Shown: positions 8,549 through 17,002 of the stretch, one piece after another
How the letters are laid out: each line of letters begins with the position of its first letter
Numbering within the stretch: the first letter of the stretch is position 1
Assembly (NCBI GenBank): GCA_011390475.1
Contig: JAABSG010000002.1
Coordinates: forward strand, 1 to 44,057
From: Geminicoccaceae bacterium
GTDB taxonomy: Bacteria; Pseudomonadota; Alphaproteobacteria; Geminicoccales; Geminicoccaceae
Reading direction: 5' to 3'
DNA: 44,057 bases
The notes under the pieces: model-generated
Told to the model about the DNA's origin: nothing
Database searches by the model: none
The model's input: the letters and a program-made list of their open reading frames with translations, nothing else
Program-made: the position numbers and the translations under genes

Positions 8549-9463
8549 ATGCTGGTGATCCTGGGCTCGGTGAACGCCGATCTTCTCTTCAAGGTGCAAA
8601 AGCTGCCGGCACCGGGTGAGACCGTGCTCTGCGCGGGCTATGCGATGGCGCCTGGCGGCAAGGGCTCGAATCAAGCCGCGGCCGCGGCCAAGGCGGGTGC
8701 GGATACCCGCTTCATCGGCCATTTGGGTGACGACGCCTACGGGCCCGTCGTGCGCCAGTTGCTGGTCGACGCCGGGATCGACTGCGAACGCCTGGCCGTC
8801 TCGAAGCGGCCTACGGCGATCGCCGTTATCGGCGTCGACGAGGCCGGCGAAAACGCCATCATCGTCGCCAGCGGCGCCAATCTCGATACCGCGAGCGATC
8901 AGGTCCCGGACGATCTCCTGGGGCCTCTGACCACGGTCCTCTGCCAGAACGAAATCCGCATGGCCGAAACGGCGGCCATCCTCGCCCGGGGCAAGGCGGC
9001 CGGCGGCCGAACGATCCTCAACCTCGCCCCCGCCGGCCCGCTCGGCGCCGAGGTGCTGGGTAGCCTCGATGTCCTCGTCGTCAACGAGATCGAGGCCCGG
9101 ATGGCGGCGGGCACCGACACCGGCGAGCCGCTCGATCTCGCCCGCCGGCTGGCGCGAGCGCACGACCTGACTTGTGTCGTCACGCTGGGGGCGCAAGGGG
9201 CGGTCGCGGTGGGCCCGGATGGCGGGTGGCGGGTCGGCAGCCTGGCGATCGAGCCGGTGGACACGACGGGCGCGGGCGATGCCTTCGTCGGCGTGCTGGC
9301 GGCAGCGCTCGATGCCGAAAAGCCGATGGCCGAGGCCCTGCACCGCGCCAGCCTCGCCGCCGGGCTCGCCTGTCTCGCCATGGGTGCGCAATCGTCGCAG
9401 CCCAGGGCCGCCGAGATCGATGCCCGCCTGCACGAGCTGGCAGCGCCGGTTCCGCTCGATTGA
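8549..9463 (+). CDS. rbsK: Ribokinase (PfkB family)
   Basis: 304 residues. It phosphorylates D-ribose to ribose-5-phosphate with ATP in the cytosol. Both PfkB signatures are present: GGKGSNQAAAAAKAG near residue 42 and the C-terminal DTTGAGDAF with the catalytic Asp. GSVNADLLFKVQKLPAPGET at the N terminus is typical of ribokinase rather than of other PfkB sugar kinases. I chose ATG 8549 because a GGGGAGGAA ribosome site (8534-8542) lies 6 bases ahead; an upstream GTG in frame is unlikely. No ribose transporter is adjacent, so it may serve nucleoside-derived ribose. The stop codon TGA forms the first three bases of a putative ECF promoter for the next operon. Confidence 0.92.
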   Translation: MLVILGSVNADLLFKVQKLPAPGETVLCAGYAMAPGGKGSNQAAAAAKAGADTRFIGHLGDDAYGPVVRQLLVDAGIDCERLAVSKRPTAIAVIGVDEAGENAIIVASGANLDTASDQVPDDLLGPLTTVLCQNEIRMAETAAILARGKAAGGRTILNLAPAGPLGAEVLGSLDVLVVNEIEARMAAGTDTGEPLDLARRLARAHDLTCVVTLGAQGAVAVGPDGGWRVGSLAIEPVDTTGAGDAFVGVLAAALDAEKPMAEALHRASLAAGLACLAMGAQSSQPRAAEIDARLHELAAPVPLD

Positions 9464-9486
9464 TCCCTGAAGGGCCACCTTGCGTA
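9461..9486 (+). promoter_or_regulatory. Putative ECF (RpoE/ChrR-type) promoter of the photolyase operon
   Basis: TGATCC (9461-9466), 16 bases, then CGTA (9483-9486), running on as CGTACGTC. Counted the other way it is TGATCC-N18-TACGT, which fits the TGATCC-N18-TAAGA consensus described for Rhodobacter sphaeroides RpoE. It overlaps the rbsK stop codon and predicts transcription starting about 20 nt ahead of the DUF6134 gene at 9518. The same element, with identical spacing, precedes the minus-strand arm of the island. Confidence 0.65.
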
Positions 9487-9517
9487 CGTCATTGAAACCG
9501 AACAGGAGTGGTGGATC

Positions 9518-10222
9518 ATGCTGCGGCGGCAGTTTCTGCGGCAGAGCGTTGGACTATTGGTAGGAATGGGCATGGTTGGTGCGCGCGGGACCCCGGCGGG
9601 TGCGAGCAGCGGTGATTTGCGCTTCGAGGTGTTCCGCGACGGCAGCGAGATTGGCTATCACGTCTTGAGCTTCGCCCAGGACGGCGATCGCCTGACCGTC
9701 GACATCGACATCGAGCTTCGCGTCCGCTTCGCCTTCATCACCGCCTATCGCTACGAGCATCGCAACCGCGAGGAGTGGGACGCTGGTGCATTGATCGGGT
9801 TCAAGAGCCGGACGAACGACAACGGCACGCGGCATGCGGTCGAGGCTCGGCGCGAGGGCGATCAGCTGTTGATCCAGGGCACCGACGGCAGACTGACGGG
9901 CCCGGTCTCGCTGCTGCCGACGACCTATTGGCACCGGAACTTCATGGATCGCGAGCGCTGGATCGACACGCAAAACGGCCGCATCGTCGAGAGTTCGGTC
10001 GAGGCTGCCGGCATCGAGACGATCGAGTCGGCCGGCAAGATGGTCGACGCCCAACGTTTCAAGGTCCGCGGCGATCTCGACGTCGATCTCTGGTACCACG
10101 ACGAGCGCTGGGTGAAGCTCGCCTTCGACGTCTCCGACGGCTCGCGCATCGACTACCGCCTGACCAACGCCGAGGCCTACCGCTTCCTCTCCTTCCGGCC
10201 GGGCGAGTCGAGCAGCACTTGA
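9518..10222 (+). CDS. Exported DUF6134 family protein
   Basis: 234 residues. The N terminus LRRQFLRQSVGLLVG, followed by an Ala/Gly-rich stretch to about residue 31, looks like a twin-arginine signal (RRQFLR), so export of a folded protein to the periplasm is likely. The rest is beta-rich, with a pattern F-x-V-F-R-D-G-S-E-I-G-Y-H near residue 37 and a final V-x-Y-D/S-x-x-R-I-D-Y-x-L region. This matches my memory of DUF6134 proteins, whose function is unknown. It is the first gene after the putative ECF promoter. Its stop overlaps the TTG start of the photolyase (TTGA), so it appears to belong to the photo-oxidative stress operon. Confidence 0.75.
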   Translation: MLRRQFLRQSVGLLVGMGMVGARGTPAGASSGDLRFEVFRDGSEIGYHVLSFAQDGDRLTVDIDIELRVRFAFITAYRYEHRNREEWDAGALIGFKSRTNDNGTRHAVEARREGDQLLIQGTDGRLTGPVSLLPTTYWHRNFMDRERWIDTQNGRIVESSVEAAGIETIESAGKMVDAQRFKVRGDLDVDLWYHDERWVKLAFDVSDGSRIDYRLTNAEAYRFLSFRPGESSST

Positions 10223-11769
10223 CCGGCACGCTGCGCTTCGTCTTCGCCGATCAGCTCAGCCACGAGCTGTCGGCTCTCGACGACATGTCGGAGGGCGATG
10301 TGGTGTTGATGGCCGAGGTGGCGGCCGAGACCGACCACGTGCCGCACCACCCCAAGAAGATCGCTTTCCTGTTCGCCGCGATGCGCCACTTTGCGGCCGA
10401 GCTCGAGGCCGAGGGCAACACCGTCCGCTACGTCACCCTCGACGACGCGGCCAACAGCGGCAGCTTCGAGGGCGAGGTCGAGCGCGCCATCCGTGCGCTG
10501 AAGCCCGACCGCGTCATCGTCACCGAGCCGGGCGAGTACCGGGTCCTCGACGACATCGAAAGCTGGCAGAAGACATTCGGCGTCGAGGTGGAAATCCGCG
10601 CCGACGATCGTTTCTTGTGTTCGATCGACGAGTTTCGCGACTGGGCCGACGGCAAGAAGCAGCTCCGCATGGAGCTTTTCTATCGCTGGATGCGCGAGCG
10701 GACCGGTTGGCTGATGGGCGAAGAAGGCGAGCCCGAGGGCGGCAAGTGGAACTACGACGCGGAAAACCGCAAGGCGGTGGATCCCGAGACGGCTTTTCCC
10801 CGGCCGATGCGCTTCACGCCGGACGAGACGACCCGGGCGGTGCTGGAGCTGGTCGGCCGGCGGTTCGGCAACCGCTTCGGCGACATCGAGCCCTTCTGGT
10901 TCGCCGTCAGTCGCGCCGATGCCAGGCGGGCGCTGGCGCATTTCATCAACACCGCGCTCGCGGATTTCGGCGATTTCCAGGATGCGATGGTCGATGGTGA
11001 GGACTGGCTTTTCCACTCCAGCCTGTCGCAATATCTCAATTGCGGTCTCTTGACCCCGCGCGAGGTCTGCGAGGCGGTGCTGGACGCGCACCGCGAGCGT
11101 CGCCTGCCCCTCAACAGCGTCGAGGGCTTCGTCCGCCAGATCCTCGGCTGGCGCGAGTTCGTGCGCGGCATCTACTGGCTGAAAATGCCGGACTACGCGA
11201 CACTGAATGGGCTCGGCAACCAGCGGCATCTGCCCGCTTTCTACTGGACCGGCGAGACCGACATGCGCTGCATGGCGCACAGCCTCGGCCAAACCAAGCG
11301 CGAGGCGCTCTCGCACCACATCCAGCGATTGATGGTCACCGGCAATTTCGCGCTCCTCGCCGGGGTCATCCCGGAGGAGATCTGCGCCTGGTACTTGGCC
11401 GTCTATGCCGATGCGTTCGAGTGGGTCGAACTCCCGAACACGCTCGGCATGGTGATGCACGCCGACGGCGGCTATCTCGGCTCGAAACCTTATGCCGCCT
11501 CCGGCAATTATATCGACAAGATGTCGAATTTCTGCGGTTCCTGCCGCTACAAGGTCAAGGAGAAGCTCGGGCCCGATGCCTGTCCCTTCAACTATCTCTA
11601 CTGGAACTTCATGATCGAGAACCGCGAGAAGCTGCGCCGCAACCCGCGCATGGGGCCGATCTTCAAGACCCTGGAGCGCATGAAGGACGACCGCCGCGAG
11701 GCTATCGTCGCGGACGCCGAGCGCTTTCTCGCCGGGCTCGAGCCCTGGCAGCGCGAGGGCGCCGAATGA
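10219..11769 (+). CDS. FeS-containing bacterial cryptochrome/(6-4) photolyase (PhrB/CryB type)
   Basis: 516 residues. FeS-BCP proteins bind FAD, a lumazine antenna and a [4Fe-4S] cluster, and repair (6-4) photoproducts or act in light signalling. The four cluster cysteines are visible at 351, 439, 442 and 455, which is exactly one residue offset from the 350/438/441/454 set of Agrobacterium PhrB. Flanking signatures include GTLRFVFADQLS, LNSVEGFVRQILGWREFVRG, and the NYIDKMSNFCGSCRYKV segment. I chose TTG 10219 because it aligns with the family N terminus and overlaps the previous stop. The stop also overlaps the next start (ATGA). Whether it is a repair enzyme or a cryptochrome cannot be decided from sequence. 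Confidence 0.92.
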   Translation: MTGTLRFVFADQLSHELSALDDMSEGDVVLMAEVAAETDHVPHHPKKIAFLFAAMRHFAAELEAEGNTVRYVTLDDAANSGSFEGEVERAIRALKPDRVIVTEPGEYRVLDDIESWQKTFGVEVEIRADDRFLCSIDEFRDWADGKKQLRMELFYRWMRERTGWLMGEEGEPEGGKWNYDAENRKAVDPETAFPRPMRFTPDETTRAVLELVGRRFGNRFGDIEPFWFAVSRADARRALAHFINTALADFGDFQDAMVDGEDWLFHSSLSQYLNCGLLTPREVCEAVLDAHRERRLPLNSVEGFVRQILGWREFVRGIYWLKMPDYATLNGLGNQRHLPAFYWTGETDMRCMAHSLGQTKREALSHHIQRLMVTGNFALLAGVIPEEICAWYLAVYADAFEWVELPNTLGMVMHADGGYLGSKPYAASGNYIDKMSNFCGSCRYKVKEKLGPDACPFNYLYWNFMIENREKLRRNPRMGPIFKTLERMKDDRREAIVADAERFLAGLEPWQREGAE

Positions 11770-12512
11770 GCCAGCGCGTCTGGATCATCGGGGCCAGCTA
11801 CGGCATCGGTGCTGCCCTGGCCGAGCGGCTGGCCCGGGACGGCAAGGAGGTCTGGGCCAGTGCGCGCAGCCGAGACAAGCTCGAGGCTTTGGCGGCGAAG
11901 CATGCGGGCCGGATGCACGCCTTGCCGCTCGACGTCACCGACAAGGCGGCGGTGGCCACAGCCTTGGCCGAAATCGAAGCCGAAGGCGGGCCGCCCGACA
12001 TCGTCGTATTGAACGCCGGCAGCCATCACCCGGTGGCAGCGAAGGACTTCAAGGCCGACGACCTGCGGAAGCTCATGGAGCTCAACGTCATGGGCGTGGC
12101 CAACGGCATCGAGGCGGTGTTGCCCGGCATGTTGCAGCGTGATGCCGGCAGGCTCGCGGTCGTGGCCTCGGTCGCCGGCTATGCGGGCCTGCCGACCAGC
12201 GCCTATTACGGCTGCACCAAGGGCGGGGTGATCAACATGGTCGAATCCCTGGCCTTCGATTTGCGCAAGACCGGGGTCAAGCTGCAGTTGATCAATCCGG
12301 GCTTCGTCAAGACGCCGCTCACCGACAAGAACGAGTTCGAGATGCCGTTCCTGGTGACGGCCGCGCATGCAGCTGACGTGATTGCCGAGGGGCTTGCTGG
12401 CAACAAGTTCGAAATCGCGTTTCCGACGACGTTCGTTCTCATCCTCAAATTTCTGCGGATGCTGCCCTATCGGCTCTATTTCCCGCTCGTCGGGCGCAGC
12501 ACGGGCAAATGA
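11766..12512 (+). CDS. Short-chain dehydrogenase/reductase
   Basis: 248 residues of a classical SDR: the NAD(P)-binding GASYGIGAALAERLA near residue 8, VLNAGS for the NAG motif, VVASVAGYAG with the catalytic Ser, and the YxxxK pair in YGCTKGG. A final hydrophobic stretch (FPTTFVLILKFLRMLPYRLYFPLV) may touch the membrane. Substrate is unknown; the company of a photolyase and lipid-modifying genes suggests a lipid or aldehyde product of oxidative damage, but that is inference. The start overlaps the photolyase stop by 4 bases and the stop overlaps the next start by 4 bases (both ATGA), so translation is coupled. Similar SDR/NTF2-like pairs lie beside RpoE-regulated genes in Rhodobacter, as I recall. 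Confidence 0.85.
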   Translation: MSQRVWIIGASYGIGAALAERLARDGKEVWASARSRDKLEALAAKHAGRMHALPLDVTDKAAVATALAEIEAEGGPPDIVVLNAGSHHPVAAKDFKADDLRKLMELNVMGVANGIEAVLPGMLQRDAGRLAVVASVAGYAGLPTSAYYGCTKGGVINMVESLAFDLRKTGVKLQLINPGFVKTPLTDKNEFEMPFLVTAAHAADVIAEGLAGNKFEIAFPTTFVLILKFLRMLPYRLYFPLVGRSTGK

Positions 12513-12949
12513 CGACCCTCGACAGGGCGAAGGCCTATGCCCGCTATTTCGACGAGCTGTCGCCGGCGAGCAAGGCCGACCTGATACGGCTCGCCCACCC
12601 GGACGTCCATTTCGTCGATCCGTTCAATGACGTACGCGGCATCGATAAGCTCCTGGCCGTCTTCGACCACATGTTCGAAACGACCAGAGAGCCGAGATTC
12701 GTCACCGAACCGCCGATCGTCGCGGGCGACACCGCCTTCATCAAATGGCGCTTCACATGCACCATCAACAGTCGGTTCTACGCCAAGCCGATGACCATCG
12801 ACGGGGTGACGGAGGTGCGTTTCGACGATGCTGGGCTGATCACGGCGCATATCGACTACTGGGACGCCGCCGGACAGCTCTACGAAAAGCTGCCTCTACT
12901 CGGCGGCCTGCTCCGCATGATACGCCATCGTCTTGCCGTCCCAGGCTGA
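12509..12949 (+). CDS. SnoaL/NTF2-like protein
   Basis: 146 residues with the cone-shaped NTF2-like fold pattern: an N-terminal helix ending in LIRLAHPDVHFVDPFND, the HPDVxFxDPF element, and strands through TFIxWRF-like FIKWRFTC and ITAHIDYWDAAGQLYEKLPLLG. Members bind small hydrophobic ligands or act as isomerases/cyclases; the role here is unknown. It is the last gene of the photolyase arm and starts inside the SDR stop (ATGA). Its last 54 bases overlap the 3' end of the convergent DUF3833 gene, so the two arms have antisense 3' ends. Confidence 0.8.
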   Translation: MTTLDRAKAYARYFDELSPASKADLIRLAHPDVHFVDPFNDVRGIDKLLAVFDHMFETTREPRFVTEPPIVAGDTAFIKWRFTCTINSRFYAKPMTIDGVTEVRFDDAGLITAHIDYWDAAGQLYEKLPLLGGLLRMIRHRLAVPG

Positions 12950-13510
12950 CGCCTCGTCGGCATCGGAGCCGACCGCCTCGTCGGGTTGTCGCTGGAAGAA
13001 GATGTAGATTTCGCCGAGCGTGAAGCCCCATTTCGAGACTGTCGTCCGGTTGATCATGACGTCTTCGTCCTGGAGCAGCATCCAGTCGTCGAAGGTCACG
13101 CGCCAAGTCCGGTCGCCGACCTCCAGGTCGAAATCGTAGCCCCAGCGCAACGCCTTGCCGCGCCGCTCGCCCTTGGCGGTGCCGATGATGTCGTCGGCCT
13201 CACCCTCGTAGCGGCCATCGCCGAGGTAGCGGATACGCCAGACGCGCTTGTCGATCTCGCCGTCGGCATAGACGAAGTCTTCGTCGAGGACGAGAACGCC
13301 GTCCTCGAGGTGGCCATGGATGTCGACCACGAATTCGCGCCGCACCGTGCCGAAGCGGTCTTGAAAGAAGCCCCAGGCCTTGGTCCGCCCGACGAAGTAC
13401 TCCTCGGGAACGAACTCGGGACCGGTATCGGTGAAGTCATCGATCTTCATGGCAGAACAACCCGTTATCAACACTAGGGTTACGGCCATGAGGAGAGTGC
13501 GGATCATCAT
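12896..13510 (-). CDS. DUF3833 family lipoprotein
   Basis: 204 residues. The N terminus MMIRTLLMAVTLVLITGCSAM is a lipoprotein signal with the lipobox LITGC, so the mature protein begins at Cys18 and is membrane anchored. The body (FVGRTKAWGFFQDRFGTVRREF, then WRIRYLGDGRYEGEADDIIGTA) fits DUF3833, a family of unknown function regularly found with cyclopropane-synthase-type genes. ATG 13510 starts one base after the stop of the GPH transporter. The end overlaps the convergent NTF2-like gene by 54 bases. A TGATCC-N16-CGTA sequence sits across its first codons (13506-13481); because it is inside the gene, I do not call it a promoter. Confidence 0.85.
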   Translation of the reverse strand: MMIRTLLMAVTLVLITGCSAMKIDDFTDTGPEFVPEEYFVGRTKAWGFFQDRFGTVRREFVVDIHGHLEDGVLVLDEDFVYADGEIDKRVWRIRYLGDGRYEGEADDIIGTAKGERRGKALRWGYDFDLEVGDRTWRVTFDDWMLLQDEDVMINRTTVSKWGFTLGEIYIFFQRQPDEAVGSDADEASAWDGKTMAYHAEQAAE

Positions 13511-13511
13511 G

Positions 13512-14882
13512 TCAGGTCGTTCCTTGGGCAGCAGCCAATTTTTTCCGCAGTTCGCCGTAGCGGGCCGCGTCGATCTCGAAATTCCAGACGAGACCGATCG
13601 AGGCGAGCTTCATGACGAGCGGCAGCAAGGCGTAGAGCGAGACGAGGGCGAAGAGCGAGACGTCGTCGTTGCTGGCGGCATCGGCGACGAAGCCGACCTG
13701 CTCGAGGGCGACGAAGGCGATGCCGACGGCGAGCGCGAAGGAGAGCTTGGTGGCCATGCTCCAGAGCGCGAAATAGAAACCGGCGCGTTTGTTGCCCGTC
13801 TCGACGCTGTCGGCATCGACCACGTCCGCCTGCATGGCCGTCGGCAGCGCCAGATCGGCGCCGAGGCTGATCCCGCTGAACAGGCAGACGAGCGCGAACC
13901 ACCAGACGTCGCCCTCGCCCAAGAACGGCACGAAAACGAAGATGCAGCAAACCCAGAGCATCGAAAGCGACCACGCCCGGTGCTTGCCGATCCGCGAGCT
14001 GACCTTGAGCCAGAACGGGATGGCGACCAGCCCGCTCGCGAAATAGAGCAGCAACAACGGTCCGCCGGCATCCGGGGCGACGATGACGTGCTGAACGAAG
14101 AGCAGAAAGAGCGTCGCCGGCAGGCCATTGGCGACGCCGTTGAGGAGATAGGCGCCGATCAACTGGCGAAACGAGCGGTTGGCGAGTGCGGTGCGCAACC
14201 CCACGACGAAGGGAATGGCGTGCGCTTCGGTGTAGGGCCGCTCGTGTATCCGCGTGAACAAGACGACCGTCGCGATCGGCAAGGCGATGGCCATCATCCA
14301 AAAGATCGAGGCCATGGTGGCACGGCTGCCGGGATCGCTGCCGATCAGCGTCGGCAAGGCCGCGGCGACCAGAATGCCGAGAATGACGAAGCTCTCACGC
14401 GCCCCGAAAATGCGCGAGCGCTCGTTGTAGTCCGCCGACAGCTCGGCGCCCCAGGCGCTGTAGGCCAAGAGGATCATCGTCCAGGCGAGATAAGCGAGGC
14501 TGCTCCAGAAAAAGAGGTAGAAGCCGCCGGCACCCTCGGGCGGCAGGAACAGCCGCCAGCTCGCAAACAGCAGGAGCGGTATCGAGGCCAGCACCCACGG
14601 CCGGCGGCGGCCGAAGCGGGTGCTGGTGCGATCACCCAGCGTGCCGACGATGGGGTCGGTGAAGACGTCGAGCACCCGGGCAAGAAGGAGAATGACGCCG
14701 ACCGTGCCGAGCTCGACGCCCAGATCGCGTGCATAGAAGGTCGGGAGATACACATAAAATGGCAGGTTGAGGGCCGCCAGCGGCAGCGCCAGCCCGCCGA
14801 ACGCCACGAGGTCGGCGAACCCCAGTCGCTTCTCATGCGCGCCGACCTCGTTCATGCGTCTCTGTGCTGCATGTGACGCCAC
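13512..14882 (-). CDS. GPH-family MFS transporter (sugar/cation symporter type)
   Basis: 456 residues and about 12 membrane helices. The GPH group signature is clear: ARVLDVFTDPIVGTLGDRTSTRFGRRRPWVL near residue 70, and a second-half FSGISLGADLALPTAMQADVVDADS with TGNKRAGFYFALWSMATKLSFAL. Classic members move melibiose or xylosides with cations, but this subfamily travels with cyclopropane-synthase and flavin amine oxidase genes and its cargo is unknown. A lipid-linked substrate is only a guess. The GTG at 14882 directly follows the preceding stop (TGAGTG); ATG 14855 is an alternative nine codons in. It is in the middle of the minus-strand operon. Confidence 0.85.
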   Translation of the reverse strand: MASHAAQRRMNEVGAHEKRLGFADLVAFGGLALPLAALNLPFYVYLPTFYARDLGVELGTVGVILLLARVLDVFTDPIVGTLGDRTSTRFGRRRPWVLASIPLLLFASWRLFLPPEGAGGFYLFFWSSLAYLAWTMILLAYSAWGAELSADYNERSRIFGARESFVILGILVAAALPTLIGSDPGSRATMASIFWMMAIALPIATVVLFTRIHERPYTEAHAIPFVVGLRTALANRSFRQLIGAYLLNGVANGLPATLFLLFVQHVIVAPDAGGPLLLLYFASGLVAIPFWLKVSSRIGKHRAWSLSMLWVCCIFVFVPFLGEGDVWWFALVCLFSGISLGADLALPTAMQADVVDADSVETGNKRAGFYFALWSMATKLSFALAVGIAFVALEQVGFVADAASNDDVSLFALVSLYALLPLVMKLASIGLVWNFEIDAARYGELRKKLAAAQGTT

Positions 14883-16124
14883 TCAGCTCCGCTTGAGCGC
14901 CAGTTGCAGCACATCGGTGCTGCCGGTCCGAAAACCGGCCTCACAGTAGCCCAGATAGTAGCGCCAGAGGCGACGGAAGCGTTCGTCGTACCCGAGTCCC
15001 TTGAGCCGGTCCCACGCACCATCGAAGCGATCGCCCCAGAGCCCCAGCGTGCGCGCATAGTCGCGGCCGAAGGCGATGCTCTGGGTGATCTCGAGGCCGA
15101 CCCGCCTCGTCTGCTCGGCCAGAGCCGTGCTCGACGGCAGCATGCCGCCCGGGAAGATGTATTGCTGGATGAAGTCGGCGCCCCGCCGGTAGCTGTCGAA
15201 ATAGGCATCCTGGATGGTGATGATCTGCAGACCGGCCATGCCGCCGGGCTTCAACACACCTCGCACCTTGCCGAAATAAGTCGGCCAGTAGCGCTCGCCC
15301 ACCGCCTCGAACATCTCGATCGAGGCCACCCGATCGTAGGTGCCGGCGACGTCGCGATAGTCCTCGAGCCGGATCTCCACCTTGTCCTGCAAGCCCGCCT
15401 CGGCGACGCGTTTGGACGCCAGCTCGTGTTGGGCCTCGGAGATGGTGATGCTGGTCACTTCGGCGCCGAAATCCCGGGCCGCGGTCATCGCGAAGCCGCC
15501 CCAGCCGCTGCCGATCTCGAGCAGGCGATGGCCCGGCTGCAGATCGATCATCCGACAGAGATTGTGGTACTTCGCCCGCTGGGCAGCCTCCAGATCGGCT
15601 ACGGAGGTCCCCGGCTGCTCACCGAAAAGGGCCGCCGAATAGGTCATCGAGGGATCGAGCCAAGCCGCGAAGAACTCGTTGCCGAGGTCATAGTGGGCGT
15701 GAATGTTGCGCTTCGCACCCATCTTCGAGTTGTGCCGAAACCAATGCTGCAACCGGGCTACCACGCGGGCCAGAACCGGACCGAAATAGCCCTCGCTCCA
15801 GGCATCGTAATTGCGGTCGAGCAATTCCAGCAGATTGGCCAGATCGGGTGTCTCCCACTCGCCGGCGATGTAGCTTTCGGCAAAGCCGACGCTGCCGTGC
15901 TTGAGGTAGCGATCGACGACACGTGCATCACGAATGTGCAGGGCCGCCACGGGGCCGCTGTCGTCACCATCGATCACTTCGGTCGTGCCGTCGGGCAAGC
16001 CGAGCTCGAGGGTGCCGTGCCGCAGCCGCCTGAATATTCGCGTGATGGTGTCGATGCGTAGTCGATCGGCTGCCGTGCTCCGGTCGGGCAAAGCGGTGCC
16101 GAGGTGATCCTGGCTCGTGCCCAT
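14883..16124 (-). CDS. cfa: Cyclopropane-fatty-acyl-phospholipid synthase-family SAM methyltransferase
   Basis: 413 residues. The family transfers a methylene or methyl group from S-adenosylmethionine to the double bond of membrane phospholipid acyl chains. Seen here: YDLGNEFFAAWLDPSMTYS (substrate cap), the SAM site LLEIGSGWGGFA, VASIEMFEAVGERYWPTYF, and FPGGMLPS near the C-terminal third, plus the family's GYCEAGF end. I chose ATG 16124, which has a GGAGG ribosome site nine bases ahead; the open frame upstream lies inside the DUF1365 gene. It may make cyclopropane fatty acids. Alternatively, it could be the methylase of a furan fatty acid pathway such as that described in Rhodobacter, since the flavin and DUF1365 partners are present. 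Confidence 0.9.
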   Translation of the reverse strand: MGTSQDHLGTALPDRSTAADRLRIDTITRIFRRLRHGTLELGLPDGTTEVIDGDDSGPVAALHIRDARVVDRYLKHGSVGFAESYIAGEWETPDLANLLELLDRNYDAWSEGYFGPVLARVVARLQHWFRHNSKMGAKRNIHAHYDLGNEFFAAWLDPSMTYSAALFGEQPGTSVADLEAAQRAKYHNLCRMIDLQPGHRLLEIGSGWGGFAMTAARDFGAEVTSITISEAQHELASKRVAEAGLQDKVEIRLEDYRDVAGTYDRVASIEMFEAVGERYWPTYFGKVRGVLKPGGMAGLQIITIQDAYFDSYRRGADFIQQYIFPGGMLPSSTALAEQTRRVGLEITQSIAFGRDYARTLGLWGDRFDGAWDRLKGLGYDERFRRLWRYYLGYCEAGFRTGSTDVLQLALKRS

Positions 16125-16171
16125 TTTGCGTTTTCCTCCGTCGATTTGCCGCTTTTTGCGGGCCGCGACGG

Positions 16172-17002
16172 CTAGCCGTCGATATGTCCAGCGGCCTTCG
16201 GGTGGTACGGTGCCCCCTTCAGCCAGAGGCGAAGGGCCTCGACATGAATGCCACCAATCACCTTGAACGTCATCGCGAGATTTCGCGCGAGGCAGGCGGC
16301 GAGTCGGCGGTCGGTCAGCGGCCGCCTTCGGCCGGTCTGACTGGCGGTGAAGAAGACCCCGTCGCGATCCGTCTCGCGAATGATCAACGCCAACGTTTCG
16401 CCCGGTGGCTCGACGACGAAGTTGTAGGCGGCGGCCATGTCGATGAAGGGCGAGACGTAGAACGATTTGTCCACGCTGTGCCGGATGCGCCCATCGGTGC
16501 CGCGCTTGTCCGCGTCGGCCGGCAGGACATAGGCATGCTGGCCGCCGAAGGTGTTCTTGACCTCGTAGAGCATGCCCAAGAGCGTGCCTGCGGCGTCGTA
16601 GGCGAAGTAGACACTCAAGGGATTGAAGACGAAGCCCCAGAGCCGGGGGAAGCACAAGAGCTCGATGCGGGCGATGCCGTCGATACCGGCGACGGCGAAC
16701 TGCGCCTCGGCCCAAGGTTTCAACGGTGAGCCGTCGCGGGCCCCGTGATCCCTGGCGCGAAACGACAGGATGCCCGGCCGCTCGATGCGCAACAGTCGCG
16801 AGGTCTGGGCGATATCGGTCAGCTCGTCGAGATCGAGCATGAGCGAAAACACCCGATACCGAAAGGCGTGCCGCACCGGTCGTAGCCGCTGGTGCATAAC
16901 GACGCCCTCGTAGATCCGGGAGCGCAGCCTGTCCGCCGGGTCGTTTGCGGTCACGAGGTTCGGCCGATCGTTCGAACCGTCATGCCGATTGCGCCGCGGC
17001 AT
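16172..17002 (-). CDS. DUF1365 family protein
   Basis: 276 residues from ATG 17002, overlapping the previous gene by 23 bases. A GTG at 16954 (260 residues) is a real alternative because similarity begins near SRIYEGVVMHQRLRPVRHAFRYRVF. Other family blocks are RLWGFVFNPLSVYFAYD, LYEVKNTFGGQHAYV and KSFYVSPFIDM. DUF1365 (COG3496) is almost always sandwiched between a flavin amine oxidase-like gene and a cyclopropane-synthase-type gene, as here. In Rhodobacter such a protein belongs to the RpoE/ChrR singlet-oxygen regulon and affects fatty acid modification. The reaction is not established by this sequence. Confidence 0.9.
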   Translation of the reverse strand: MPRRNRHDGSNDRPNLVTANDPADRLRSRIYEGVVMHQRLRPVRHAFRYRVFSLMLDLDELTDIAQTSRLLRIERPGILSFRARDHGARDGSPLKPWAEAQFAVAGIDGIARIELLCFPRLWGFVFNPLSVYFAYDAAGTLLGMLYEVKNTFGGQHAYVLPADADKRGTDGRIRHSVDKSFYVSPFIDMAAAYNFVVEPPGETLALIIRETDRDGVFFTASQTGRRRPLTDRRLAACLARNLAMTFKVIGGIHVEALRLWLKGAPYHPKAAGHIDG

